From Bacillus thuringiensis (GTDB lineage Bacteria > Bacillota > Bacilli > Bacillales > Bacillaceae_G), in the NCBI RefSeq assembly GCF_001182785.1, contig NZ_CP012099.1:1796501-1860500 (forward strand): DNA of 64,000 bases, read 5' to 3'. Positions 18,586 to 27,598 of the stretch are shown here, one piece after another. The position numbers and the translations under genes were made by a program. Positions within the stretch are counted from its first letter, which is position 1. The number at the start of each line of letters is the position of its first letter. The notes below the pieces were generated by a model. The model had not been told where the DNA came from. It did not search any database and worked only from the letters and a program-made list of their open reading frames with translations.

Positions 18586-18645
18586 ATGGATCGCGGTGAG
18601 AACGTTCTCTATTTTAACCATCTCAAATTATGGGCAAGAAAATAG
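18586..18645 (+). CDS. Putative 19-codon leader peptide in the nheA 5' region
   Basis: An ATG at 18586 with AGAGGTGG seven bases upstream opens a frame for MDRGENVLYFNHLKLWARK and ends 49 bases before nheA. The frame lies in a nested inverted repeat: the ribosome-binding segment GAGGTGGTT (18572-18580) pairs with AACCATCTC (18616-18624), and GAGAACGTTCTC (18598-18609) is a perfect palindrome inside. Folding would hide the leader's own ribosome binding site. Whether it is translated is unknown; its function, if any, would be regulatory. Confidence 0.35.
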   Translation: MDRGENVLYFNHLKLWARK

Positions 18646-18694
18646 AATAATAAAATGCGATAGTAATAGTTGCTAATACATAGGAGGAGTTAAA

Positions 18695-19855
18695 GTGAAA
18701 AAGACTTTAATTACAGGGTTATTGGTTACAGCAGTATCTACGAGTTGCTTCATTCCTGTAAGCGCTTACGCCAAGGAGGGGCAAACAGAAGTGAAAACAG
18801 TATATGTGCAAAATGTAATTGCTCCAAATACATTATCCAATTCAATTAGAATGTTAGGATCACAATCACCGCTTATTCAAGCATACGGATTAATTATTTT
18901 GCAACAGCCAGACATTAAGGTAAATGCGATGAGTAGCTTAACGAATCATCAAAAGTTTGCAAAGGCGAATGTACGAGAATGGATTGATGAATATAATCCG
19001 AAGCTAATTGACTTAAATCAAGAAATGATGAGATACAGCACTAGATTTAATAGCTATTATAGTAAGCTCTATGAACTAGCAGGAAACGTAAATGAAGATC
19101 AGCAAGCAAAAGCAGATTTTATGAGTGCATATGGAAAATTACAATTGCAAGTACAAAGCATCCAAGAGAGTATGGAGCAAGATTTATTAGAGTTAAATCG
19201 ATTTAAAACAGTATTAGACAAAGATAGTAACAACTTATCAATTAAAGCCGATGAAGCAATAAAAACACTGCAAGGATCAAGTGGAGATATTGTGAAATTA
19301 AGAGAAGATATTAAAAGAATTCAAGGGGAAATTCAAGCTGAACTAACTACTATTTTGAATAGACCTCAAGAAATCATTAAAGGTTCTATTAATATCGGTA
19401 AACAAGTATTTACAATCACAAATCAAACTGCACAAACGAAAACAATCGATTTTGTTTCTATCGGTACTTTAAGTAATGAAATTGTAAATGCTGCAGATAG
19501 TCAAACGAGAGAAGCAGCTCTTCGCATTCAGCAAAAGCAAAAAGAGCTACTACCACTTATTCAAAAGTTATCACAAACTGAAGCAGAGGCGACACAAATT
19601 ACATTCGTTGAAGACCAAGTAAGTAGCTTTACAGAACTAATCAATCGTCAAATTACAACTTTAGAAACGTTATTAACGGACTGGAAAGTTTTAAACAATA
19701 ATATGATCCAAATTCAAAAGAATGTTGAAGAAGGCACGTATACAGACAGTAGTTTACTTCAAAAACATTTCAATCAAATTAAAAAAGTAAGTGATGAAAT
19801 GAATAAACAAACAAATCAATTTGAAGATTACGTTACAAACGTTGAAGTACATTAA
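18695..19855 (+). CDS. nheA: Non-haemolytic enterotoxin lytic component A
   Basis: Secreted 386-residue component of the three-part pore-forming Nhe toxin that damages epithelial cells. A Sec signal peptide ends at VSAYA (residue 26), leaving mature KEGQTEV. The rest is an alpha-helical ClyA/Hbl-type fold, rich in heptad-like helices (for example around 100-220 and 280-380). Unlike NheB and NheC it has no long hydrophobic stretch in the centre, in line with its role as the last-binding component. The start is GTG with AGGAGGAG upstream. It is the first gene of the nhe operon, 37 bases before nheB, under PlcR control. Confidence 0.97.
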
Positions 19856-19892
19856 GCAGAAAAATAATTAGCGATATAGGGAGAGAAGAAAA

Positions 19893-21101
19893 ATGACAAA
19901 AAAACCATATAAAGTAATGGCTCTATCAGCACTTATGGCAGTATTTGCAGCAGGAAACATTATGCCAGCCCATACGTATGCAGCTGAAAGCACAGTGAAA
20001 CAAGCTCCAGTTCATGCGGTAGCAAAAGCTTATAATGACTATGAAGAATATTCATTAGGACCAGAAGGCTTAAAAGATGCAATGGAAAGAACAGGTTCAA
20101 ATGCTTTAGTAATGGATCTGTATGCTTTAACAATTATTAAACAAGGTAATGTTAACTTTGGAAATGTATCGTCTGTTGATGCGGCTTTAAAAGGAAAAGT
20201 CATTCAGCATCAAGATACAGCGAGAGGAAATGCGAAGCAATGGTTAGATGTATTAAAACCACAGCTTATTTCAACGAATCAAAATATCATTAACTACAAT
20301 ACGAAATTCCAAAACTATTATGATACTTTAGTTGCTGCAGTTGATGCAAAGGATAAAGCGACTCTTACGAAAGGCTTAACTAGATTATCAAGTAGTATTA
20401 ATGAAAATAAAGCGCAAGTGGATCAGTTAGTAGAAGACTTGAAGAAATTCCGAAATAAAATGACTTCGGATACGCAAAACTTCAAGGGTGATGCAAATCA
20501 AATTACATCTATATTAGCTAGTCAAGATGCAGGAATTCCGCTTCTGCAAAATCAAATTACAACGTACAATGAAGCAATTAGTAAATATAATGCAATTATT
20601 ATCGGTTCATCTGTCGCGACAGCTCTAGGACCAATTGCAATTATCGGTGGTGCAGTAGTTATTGCTACGGGCGCAGGAACACCGCTAGGAGTAGCATTAA
20701 TTGCAGGTGGTGCAGCAGCTGTAGGCGGTGGTACAGCTGGAATCGTATTAGCGAAGAAAGAGCTTGATAATGCACAAGCAGAAATTCAAAAGATAACAGG
20801 ACAAGTTACAACTGCGCAATTAGAAGTAGCAGGATTAACGAACATTAAAACACAAACAGAGTATTTAACAAATACAATTGATACTGCAATTACAGCGTTA
20901 CAAAATATTTCAAACCAATGGTACACAATGGGATCAAAATACAATTCTTTACTTCAAAATGTAGATTCTATTAGTCCAAACGACCTAGTTTTCATTAAAG
21001 AAGATTTAAACATTGCGAAAGATAGCTGGAAAAACATTAAAGACTATGCAGAAAAGATTTATGCGGAAGATATTAAAGTAGTAGATACGAAAAAAGCATA
21101 A
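19893..21101 (+). CDS. nheB: Non-haemolytic enterotoxin component B
   Basis: Secreted 402-residue cell-binding component of Nhe. The signal peptide ends at HTYA (residue 30). The mature helical bundle carries a long glycine/alanine-rich hydrophobic hairpin at about residues 234-288 (from IIIGSSVATALGPIAIIGG to GTAGIVLAKK), the presumed membrane-inserting head of the ClyA-like fold. It is clearly paralogous to NheC, sharing YSLGPEGLKDAM-like and TAITALQNISNQWYT segments. It forms the pore with NheA and NheC. GGGAGAGAAG precedes the ATG. Confidence 0.97.
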   Translation: MTKKPYKVMALSALMAVFAAGNIMPAHTYAAESTVKQAPVHAVAKAYNDYEEYSLGPEGLKDAMERTGSNALVMDLYALTIIKQGNVNFGNVSSVDAALKGKVIQHQDTARGNAKQWLDVLKPQLISTNQNIINYNTKFQNYYDTLVAAVDAKDKATLTKGLTRLSSSINENKAQVDQLVEDLKKFRNKMTSDTQNFKGDANQITSILASQDAGIPLLQNQITTYNEAISKYNAIIIGSSVATALGPIAIIGGAVVIATGAGTPLGVALIAGGAAAVGGGTAGIVLAKKELDNAQAEIQKITGQVTTAQLEVAGLTNIKTQTEYLTNTIDTAITALQNISNQWYTMGSKYNSLLQNVDSISPNDLVFIKEDLNIAKDSWKNIKDYAEKIYAEDIKVVDTKKA

Positions 21102-21144
21102 TCGAATACGAATTGTTAGAGCGTTAAGTGTTGATGAATGATTT

Positions 21145-21179
21145 GAAGCTCCTGTTCAGTTGTGAGCAGGAGCTTTTGA
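21145..21179 (+). terminator. Inverted repeat between nheB and nheC
   Basis: AAGCTCCTG and CAGGAGCTT flank a loop and are followed by a short TT. It is known in nhe operons and is thought to reduce nheC expression relative to nheAB. The weak T-tract suggests partial termination. Confidence 0.75.
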
Positions 21180-21208
21180 TATCCTTATAAGGAGAATAGG
21201 TGAAAAAT

Positions 21209-22288
21209 ATGCAGAAAAGTTTTTATGAAAAATGCCTTTTAACGTTAATGATTGCTGGGGTGGCAACGAGTAACGCATTTCCTTTACATCCTTTTGCAGC
21301 AGAACAAAACGTAAAAACATTGCAAGAAAGTGCGCAAAATTATTCTCTAGGGCCAGCTGGATTCCAAGACGTTATGGCGCAAACGACATCGAGCATATTT
21401 GCAATGGATTCATATGCAAAATTAATTCAAAATCAGCAAGAGACAGATTTAAGTAAAATAAGTTCGATTAATAGTGAATTTAAAGGGAATATGATTCAGC
21501 ATCAAAGAGATGCAAAAGTTAATGCAGCATATTGGTTAAATAATATGAAGCCTCAAATTATGAAAACGGATCAAAATATTATAAATTACAATAATACTTT
21601 TCAATCGTATTATAATGACATGTTAATAGCGATTGATCAAAAGGATAGCGGAAAATTAAAAGCGGATTTAGAAAAGTTGTATGCGGATATTGTAAAGAAT
21701 CAAAATGAGGTAGATGGATTATTAGGAAATTTGAAAGCTTTTCGCGATAGAATGGCGAAAGATACAAATAGTTTCAAAGAGGATACAAATCAGTTAACAG
21801 CGATATTGGCAAGTACGAATGCTGGTATTCCAGCTCTAGAGCAACAAATAAATACATATAACGATTCGATTAAAAAGAGTAATGATATGGTCATTGCTGG
21901 TGGCGTACTTTGCGTAGCTCTAATAACATGTCTTGCTGGCGGGCCGATGATTGCGGTTGCGAAAAAAGATATCGCAAATGCAGAAAGAGAAATCGCTAAT
22001 TTAAAAGATAGAATTTCAGGAGCACAAGCAGAAGTCTTAATTTTGACTGATGTAAAAAATAAAACAACAAACATGACAGAAACAATTGATGCAGCAATTA
22101 CAGCACTACAAAACATATCAAATCAATGGTATACAGTAGGTGCAAAATATAATAATTTACTACAAAACGTAAAAGGAATTACTCCAGAAGAGTTTACGTT
22201 TATAAAAGAAGATTTACATACAGCGAAAGATAGCTGGAAAGATGTAAAGGATTATACAGAAAAATTACATGAAGGTGTGGCAAAGTAA
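21209..22288 (+). CDS. nheC: Non-haemolytic enterotoxin component C
   Basis: Third Nhe component, 359 residues. The signal peptide ends at HPFA (residue 30). A single hydrophobic segment at about 229-250 (MVIAGGVLCVALITCLAGG) is shorter than in NheB. NheC is needed in small amounts to prime binding of NheB. A GTG at 21200 in the same frame is nearer to AAGGAG and would add three residues; the ATG at 21209 gives the accepted length. Its expression is expected to be lowered by the upstream hairpin. Sequence is intact with no frameshift. Confidence 0.95.
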   Translation: MQKSFYEKCLLTLMIAGVATSNAFPLHPFAAEQNVKTLQESAQNYSLGPAGFQDVMAQTTSSIFAMDSYAKLIQNQQETDLSKISSINSEFKGNMIQHQRDAKVNAAYWLNNMKPQIMKTDQNIINYNNTFQSYYNDMLIAIDQKDSGKLKADLEKLYADIVKNQNEVDGLLGNLKAFRDRMAKDTNSFKEDTNQLTAILASTNAGIPALEQQINTYNDSIKKSNDMVIAGGVLCVALITCLAGGPMIAVAKKDIANAEREIANLKDRISGAQAEVLILTDVKNKTTNMTETIDAAITALQNISNQWYTVGAKYNNLLQNVKGITPEEFTFIKEDLHTAKDSWKDVKDYTEKLHEGVAK

Positions 22289-22322
22289 ACAGTGGACTAG
22301 TTCTGCTGTTTATTTTTTTATC
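22286..22322 (+). terminator. Probable terminator of the nhe operon
   Basis: TAAACAG and CTGTTTA form a seven-base stem overlapping the nheC stop codon and are followed by TTTTTTTAT. The loop is long, so it is a moderate candidate. Confidence 0.5.
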
Positions 22323-22508
22323 CTGTTTTTTGTGAGAGTTGAACTTGCAATTATATATAAGTTTGTCATGTGTTTTATCCATGTGTGTATAAAAATCTTT
22401 TTGTTATCGCTCCCTTTGATAGAATCCATTTTTATATGGGTTTTTTACCGAATTTTTTAAAAATTAAATTTTATAGCTTGATAATTCGTTTGAAATGATT
22501 TAATCTTA
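22323..22508. other. Gap after nheC without a supported gene
   Basis: AT-rich sequence. Open frames here lack ribosome binding sites and recognisable protein character. Confidence 0.5.
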
Positions 22509-22539
22509 TGTCAAATGATATGTTTATCTATCAAAAATG
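22509..22539. promoter_or_regulatory. Operator-like motif, copy 1
   Basis: The stretch containing TCAAATGATATGTTTATC then TATCAAAAATG closely repeats the sequence just before the TetR gene at 26038. TATCAAATGATA-like ends make it partly palindromic. Sharing suggests both promoters were bound by the same regulator. Confidence 0.45.
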
Positions 22540-22558
22540 TTTTTGTAAAGATAAAGGA

Positions 22559-22639
22559 GTGATTGAGAATGTTAAACGCCCTATTGATGGTAAGTCTTTA
22601 GGTACAGCAGCATTGAAAAGATTGGGAAGAAATGAGTGA
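22559..22639 (+). pseudogene. Short frame after the duplicated operator, possible gene remnant
   Basis: A GTG-started frame of 26 codons (MIENVKRPIDGKSLGTAALK onward) stops early. It sits where a gene controlled by the copy-1 operator would begin. AAAGGAGT touches the start, so translation is doubtful. I cannot assign a parent family. The remaining 200 bases before the aminopeptidase gene hold no credible gene. Confidence 0.25.
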
Positions 22640-22887
22640 GCTTTCACAATAAAGAACTCTATAACTTTATGTAGTGTTTGATACCCTTCGATTAGATTTT
22701 TTGAAAAACAAATCAATATTAATTGAATCAAAGTTTAAAAATTAAATATATGAGTAGTAGAAAAAATCCATTAGTTGTTATCATGTTCTAATAAAAAACG
22801 GGAAATGGAAATTCTGAGAAAACCTGTTCAGAAAGTAAGTTAGTGAGGGGAATTCAAAACCAATTTAATAAAAGCGAGGTAAATAAT

Positions 22888-24117
22888 ATGACTTTTGAAG
22901 AAAAATTACAAGCATATGCAGAACTTACGGTGAAAATCGGTGTCAATATTCAACCAGGGCAATACTTATTAGTCAATACATCAGTGGATGCATTGGATTT
23001 CGCCCGTATAATTGTGAAAGAGGCTTATAAGGCTGGGGCAGGGCGTGTTCATGTTAATTTTTCGGATGAAGAAATGGAACGTGCTTACTTTGATTATGCC
23101 TCAGATGAAGAATTTAATCGCTTCCCAGAGTGGATAGTCAAAATGAATGATGAGCTGATCGAACGTAAAGGAGCACTATTAATGATAGATGCTACAGATC
23201 CTGATAAATTTACAGGTATTTCATCTGATCGCCTAGCTACCTATCAAAAGGTAGCAGGAGCTGCTCTGAGAAACAATCGCAACGCCGTAATGAAGGATTC
23301 AATAGCTTGGTCGATGGTAGCAGTTCCTTCACCAAAGTGGGCATCGAAGGTGTTCCCAGGTTTAGCAACTGAGGATCAAGTACCAGCATTATGGGAGGCT
23401 ATTTTTAAAGCTGTTCGTATTGGTGACGGCAGTGCTATTGAAAAATGGCGTGAACATGTAACAAATTTAGAATCTCGTGCGGTCCTACTGAACGATAAAA
23501 AATATATGAAGCTTCACTATACAGCGCCAGGTACTGATTTAACAATTGCATTAGCACCACAGCATAAATGGGTTACTGGAGGTGGTAAAACTCCTGATGA
23601 TACTATCTTTATGGCTAATATGCCGACAGAAGAGGTTTATACGTTACCGATGAAACAAGGTGTAAATGGCTATGTAAGCAATACAAAACCATTAGTTTAT
23701 CAAGGGAATATTATCGATGGCTTTAAACTGACATTTGAAGAAGGAAAAATTGTTAAAGCTGAAGCACAGGTAGGACATGATTTATTACAGGAGCTTATTA
23801 ATGTGGATGAAGGCTCTTGCTATTTAGGTGAAGTAGCACTTGTACCACATGAATCACCGATTTCAGCATCGGGAATTTTATATTTTAATACATTGTTTGA
23901 TGAAAATGCATCGAACCATTTAGCGATTGGTAAAGCTTATCCAACTTGCTTAGAGGATGGAAGAGATTTAGAAAACGATCAGCTTGAAACGTTAGGGGCA
24001 AATATTTCAATAACACATGAGGACTTTATGATTGGCAGCAGTGAGATGGATATCGATGGTATTCTACCAGATGGAACTGTAGAACCAATTTTCCGTAAAG
24101 GTAGCTGGGCATTTTAA
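22888..24117 (+). CDS. M29 family aminopeptidase (AmpS/PepS-like)
   Basis: Cytoplasmic metal-dependent aminopeptidase of 409 residues that removes N-terminal amino acids from peptides. Characteristic motifs of family M29 (thermophilic aminopeptidase type) are present: MPTEEVYTLP, GEVALVPHESPIS, NHLAIGKAYP and the terminal ITHEDFMIGSSEMDIDG, supplying Glu, His and Asp ligands for a cocatalytic metal pair. A GTG at 22843 adds 15 residues, but AGGT before the ATG at 22888 and the family start MTFEEKL favour the shorter form. It opens an accessory block, and by eye its codons are less A/T-biased than those of nhe. Confidence 0.88.
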   Translation: MTFEEKLQAYAELTVKIGVNIQPGQYLLVNTSVDALDFARIIVKEAYKAGAGRVHVNFSDEEMERAYFDYASDEEFNRFPEWIVKMNDELIERKGALLMIDATDPDKFTGISSDRLATYQKVAGAALRNNRNAVMKDSIAWSMVAVPSPKWASKVFPGLATEDQVPALWEAIFKAVRIGDGSAIEKWREHVTNLESRAVLLNDKKYMKLHYTAPGTDLTIALAPQHKWVTGGGKTPDDTIFMANMPTEEVYTLPMKQGVNGYVSNTKPLVYQGNIIDGFKLTFEEGKIVKAEAQVGHDLLQELINVDEGSCYLGEVALVPHESPISASGILYFNTLFDENASNHLAIGKAYPTCLEDGRDLENDQLETLGANISITHEDFMIGSSEMDIDGILPDGTVEPIFRKGSWAF

Positions 24118-24263
24118 GTTTTTAATTTGAATAAAGGAGTAGAGTGGATGCAACGGTTACTAAGCATAATTGGTGCAACTATATAGGTGTTTCACCTGCT
24201 TTTGCTTAGGCTGAAAACTACCTCTTTAATTAGAAGTAAAATGCATGCAAAGGAGATAGGCCA

Positions 24264-25634
24264 ATGAATTTCTGGGAAGTTGTTTTGATAGTAGTGAATT
24301 TTAGTCTATTGAGTTGGATACTGTTAATAGGCAGAGAAACGAAAAAGTGGTCTAAATTAGCTACTTTGATTGCCGTTGTAATGGTTACAGTTCAGTTATT
24401 GGCAGAAGGTTTTAGGTGGCAGATGATTCCGGCATATGTATCCCCAGTTATCTTAATTTTATGCTATTTATTAACTAGGCGGAAAAAGGGATTTAGAAGT
24501 TCGGGTATATTCATAGTTAAGACTTCGTTACTATGTATCTATTTGTCTGTAGCAGTTGCGCTACCCTTACTTATGCCAGTATTTTCATTTGAAGAACCAA
24601 CTGGTCCACATAGGGTCGGTACGAAGCTATATCATTGGGTTGATCATCAGAGAAATGAACCATATTCGAAAAATCCAAACGATCGGCGCGAACTGATGGT
24701 GCAAATTTGGTATCCTGCAGCTGAAAAAAGCAAGGGGGATCCAGAACCTTATATTCGTAACATAAATGAGCTCTCCAAGGGATTGGAAAAAACATTGTCT
24801 ATTCCTGCATTTGCATTCAGCCACATGGAATTGGTAAAGTCTCATTCGTTTATGGATTTACAACTCTCAGACTCAGAGAATCACTATCCCATATTACTCT
24901 TCTCTCATGGTTTTAATGGTTTTCGTAATCAAAACACGTTTCAAGTTGAGGAGTTGGCTAGTCAAGGATATATTGTTCTAAGTATCGATCATACCTTTGA
25001 TGCTGCAGCTACCGTCTTTCCAGGTGGTCGAACTGCTTACGTACAGCCCATCAATTTAACTGATGAAGGAGATAGCCACATAAAATTATGGGAGGAAGAT
25101 GTCAGCTTTGTCCTTAATCAGATAGAGAAACTTAACGAAAACGATGAGACTGGTTTCTTTACAGGAAGACTGAATACCTCGCGAATTGGAATGTTTGGCC
25201 ACTCTTACGGTGGAGCTACCGCAGCACAAATACTTGCAAAAGATTCTCGTGTCAAAGCAGCTATCAATATGGATGGTACATTGTATGGTGAAATTTTGCC
25301 TGAAAGTGGCATTGGAAAACCATTTCTGCTCATGAGTGCAGAAGAGCCTGATGAAGCAGATCCCTTTGAAGTGAGGGAGCGATACGGACGTGGGTTAGCT
25401 GGTGGTGGTATGTCAATGGTCATTCCTCATACGGATCATACAAGCTTTACCGATTTACATTTGTTCTCACCTCTGTTGCAGAGCCCAGGTGAAAATCCAA
25501 AGGAAGTTCATCGTATTATTAACGAATTCAGCCTGGCATTTTTTGACCAGTATGTAAAACAGAAGGATGACGGCTCAACCCTTAAAAGGCTGATGACCAA
25601 ATACCCGGAAGTGAATTTTAAAGTAAACCGATAA
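24264..25634 (+). CDS. Membrane-anchored PAF-acetylhydrolase-like alpha/beta hydrolase
   Basis: A 456-residue lipase/esterase. The N-terminal 110 residues contain about four hydrophobic segments, placing the enzyme at the membrane. The hydrolase domain has the oxyanion region LLFSHGFNGFRNQ, the nucleophile elbow GHSYGG with Ser314, the acid-side NMDGTLYG and the histidine-containing HTSFTDLH, the pattern of the PAF-acetylhydrolase isoform II family. Expected to cleave short acyl esters or lysophospholipids; the real substrate is unknown. AAAGGAG precedes the ATG. The gene is by eye higher in G+C than the surrounding chromosome. Confidence 0.82.
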   Translation: MNFWEVVLIVVNFSLLSWILLIGRETKKWSKLATLIAVVMVTVQLLAEGFRWQMIPAYVSPVILILCYLLTRRKKGFRSSGIFIVKTSLLCIYLSVAVALPLLMPVFSFEEPTGPHRVGTKLYHWVDHQRNEPYSKNPNDRRELMVQIWYPAAEKSKGDPEPYIRNINELSKGLEKTLSIPAFAFSHMELVKSHSFMDLQLSDSENHYPILLFSHGFNGFRNQNTFQVEELASQGYIVLSIDHTFDAAATVFPGGRTAYVQPINLTDEGDSHIKLWEEDVSFVLNQIEKLNENDETGFFTGRLNTSRIGMFGHSYGGATAAQILAKDSRVKAAINMDGTLYGEILPESGIGKPFLLMSAEEPDEADPFEVRERYGRGLAGGGMSMVIPHTDHTSFTDLHLFSPLLQSPGENPKEVHRIINEFSLAFFDQYVKQKDDGSTLKRLMTKYPEVNFKVNR

Positions 25635-25745
25635 CTTTATGCAGAAAGTAACTTCATTATAAAATATTCAATAATTAAATGAAGTGCAAACGGATTTAAT
25701 AAAAGTAGAAAAATTACTGTAATTATTAATTCGTCATAAAAATAG

Positions 25746-25928
25746 TTAAAAAAACCAGATAAGGTAATCATTTTTTCTACTAAGAAAGCGATTCGTACCA
25801 TTTCCTTTGGCTCTTGTATTTATTACATTAAAGAATTTAATTTCTTCATTGTTATCTAAATAATGAAATGCTAAGAATGAAACATTCAAAGTGCTATCAG
25901 TTTCAGGAATATAATTCTTTTTGAAAAG
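25746..25928 (-). pseudogene. Start-less coding fragment in the lipase-TetR gap
   Basis: On the minus strand 60 codons are open between two stops, reading for example ETDSTLNVSFLAFHYLDNNE and NVINTRAKGNGTNRFLSRKN. Composition is protein-like but there is no start codon or ribosome binding site at its head. It may be the 3' remnant of a lost gene; I cannot name the family. Nothing else is seen in 25635-25973. Confidence 0.3.
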
Positions 25929-25973
25929 CTACATTCAGCAGCTGGACACTTTATTTGAGATTGTTTATTATAA

Positions 25974-26003
25974 TATCAAATGATATATTCATCTATCAAA
26001 AAT
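25974..26003. promoter_or_regulatory. Operator-like motif, copy 2
   Basis: ATCAAATGATATATTCATC then TATCAAAAATG ends 35 bases before the TetR gene and repeats the 22509-22539 motif with few changes. A natural candidate for autoregulation by that TetR. Confidence 0.45.
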
Positions 26004-26037
26004 GACGACTTTATACAGAAAAAGGGAGAGATTGACG

Positions 26038-26622
26038 ATGAAGAAAGACTTGTCAGCGTTGAAGGAAGCGAGATTTAATGCAATTCTTGATTCAGCTACT
26101 ATATTGCTTGTTGAAAATCCTACTGCTTCGATGAATGAAATTGCGGAATATGCGAGAATTGGAATTGCTACACTCCATCGCTACGTCGAAAGCAGGGAGA
26201 AATTGATGCTGTTCTTGGGCCATCGGGCTATACAAATGGTAAGTGATACTGTAAACCAGATTCCACTGGATGAGGAAAGAAGTGAAAACTATATCCCGGA
26301 ACTCATTGAAGCGTTAATCCCTTTAGGTGACAAAATCTATTTTCTAGGTCATGATGCATCTGTATTTAACAACAAAGAATTAGGTGAAGCAGAAGAGAAG
26401 CTGAGGGAACCCTTAAGACGCGTTATTGAATTGCTACAACAAAGAGGTTACTTTCAGCAAACAGTTAGCAGCGAATGGATTTTGAATACGCTTTATGCTC
26501 TGCTTTTCCATACCTGGGAACAGGTACATGAAGGAAATGTGGCTAAAAAATCTGCTGCAGAGCTTGTTTTAAATACATTTTATTATGGTTTCAAAGCTAA
26601 GGATGAATTGAGAGGGAAGTGA
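26038..26622 (+). CDS. TetR/AcrR family transcriptional regulator
   Basis: Repressor-type protein of 194 residues with an N-terminal helix-turn-helix (about 8-55; MNEIAEYARIGIATLHRYVESREKLML) and an all-helical C-terminal effector domain. An in-frame ATG at 26002 lies inside the operator-like motif; AGGGAGAG supports the ATG at 26038. It is followed by a GNAT gene 68 bases downstream on the same strand, which may be its target or operon partner. The operator-like repeat in front of it also occurs near 22509. Codon choice (CTG, GGC, CGC) is less A/T-biased than the nhe genes. Confidence 0.85.
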   Translation: MKKDLSALKEARFNAILDSATILLVENPTASMNEIAEYARIGIATLHRYVESREKLMLFLGHRAIQMVSDTVNQIPLDEERSENYIPELIEALIPLGDKIYFLGHDASVFNNKELGEAEEKLREPLRRVIELLQQRGYFQQTVSSEWILNTLYALLFHTWEQVHEGNVAKKSAAELVLNTFYYGFKAKDELRGK

Positions 26623-26690
26623 ACTGAACTGATTCAAATCCATGATAATTAATATTAATAATATAGAAAGTGAAAAGGAGCAATAGGATA

Positions 26691-27314
26691 ATGAATAAAA
26701 TCTCTATTGTAAAGGCTGTTCATCAATCCATGGTCGGCGCCCAGCTAAATGTAATGGCATTGGAATACATGGCGTTTCCACTTGCAGGATCTGAGGAGAA
26801 GAACACAGTCGATTGGACATTTTGTAAGCTATGGCGGCAGGAGAACAACCGTTTCAGTCATCAATACGCTTATGAAGCTCAAATGGATGGGAAAACTTTA
26901 GGGATGATTACTTGCTATCCCATACCCGTTTTAAATCGTCTTGCCTGGCCCACTTTTAAACAGCTGCTTTCGTTCCGAAAGCTGGGTTTTGTTGTTTATA
27001 ACATACTGAATATCAAAATGCTTTATTCCATGTTTACCTTGAAGGAGGGAGAAGATGACGAGTTTCACATCGGAACAATTGCCTTACTGCCCGAAAGTCG
27101 AGGACTAGGGATAGGTACCAGACTAATTGAGTTTGCTGAGGAACAAGCTTCGCTGCAAGGCTTTGCCAAATGCTCTCTGACGGTAAAGAAAGAGAACCAA
27201 CTTGCCATTAAATTGTATCAGAGGATAGGATACCAGATTACAGGTGAAATCAATAAACCAAAGTTATCGTTGTACAGAATGGTCAAAAACGTAGAACCTT
27301 ACAACCATTTATAA
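26691..27314 (+). CDS. GNAT family N-acetyltransferase
   Basis: Acetyl-CoA-dependent acetyltransferase of 207 residues. The acetyl-CoA pyrophosphate loop is ESRGLGIGTRLIEFAEEQA and the C-terminal motif is ENQLAIKLYQRIGYQITGEI, both well conserved. The N-terminal half, with YEAQMDGKTLGMITCYPIP, would form the substrate side. Substrate unknown. A GTG at 26670 adds seven residues but overlaps AAAGGAG, so the ATG at 26691 is chosen. Probably expressed with the TetR gene upstream. Confidence 0.82.
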   Translation: MNKISIVKAVHQSMVGAQLNVMALEYMAFPLAGSEEKNTVDWTFCKLWRQENNRFSHQYAYEAQMDGKTLGMITCYPIPVLNRLAWPTFKQLLSFRKLGFVVYNILNIKMLYSMFTLKEGEDDEFHIGTIALLPESRGLGIGTRLIEFAEEQASLQGFAKCSLTVKKENQLAIKLYQRIGYQITGEINKPKLSLYRMVKNVEPYNHL

Positions 27315-27334
27315 AAAATTTGTACAGTATTAGA

Positions 27335-27440
27335 GGGTACCACCACATGCCCATAAACTTAAGGATTCAAAATTACCCCAAAGTAAAAAATGTAAATTTT
27401 GTACAAGTTAACACAAAATTTTAGCTTGATAGTGATGGGA
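27335..27440. mobile_element. Possible insertion-sequence end fragment
   Basis: The stretch with GGTACCACCACATGCCCATA, then AACTTAAGGATTC and finally CTTGATAGTGATGGG resembles IS4/IS231-type terminal or subterminal DNA of this group as I remember it. No transposase is present. It lies at the right edge of the accessory block. Confidence 0.35.
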
Positions 27441-27455
27441 TGGGGCCTCTATATA

Positions 27456-27489
27456 AAAAAACACAGTTTACACTCAAACTGTGTTTTTT
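27456..27489. terminator. Bidirectional intrinsic terminator
   Basis: AAAAAACACAGTTT and AAACTGTGTTTTTT flank a six-base loop between the converging acetyltransferase and UPF0145 genes. Confidence 0.85.
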
Positions 27490-27598
27490 CGACGTATAAT
27501 GATTTATCAACATTTCTTTTTATTCTTTAAAATCAGCAACAGAACCAGGCCTCTCCTCAAAGTATAAATTCCAAGGGAGGAACCGTTTTTTTATTTAC

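Noticed and set aside
22531..22731. Minus-strand 66-codon frame after nheC
   Set aside because: No ribosome binding site, and it lies opposite the operator-like motif and small plus-strand frame.
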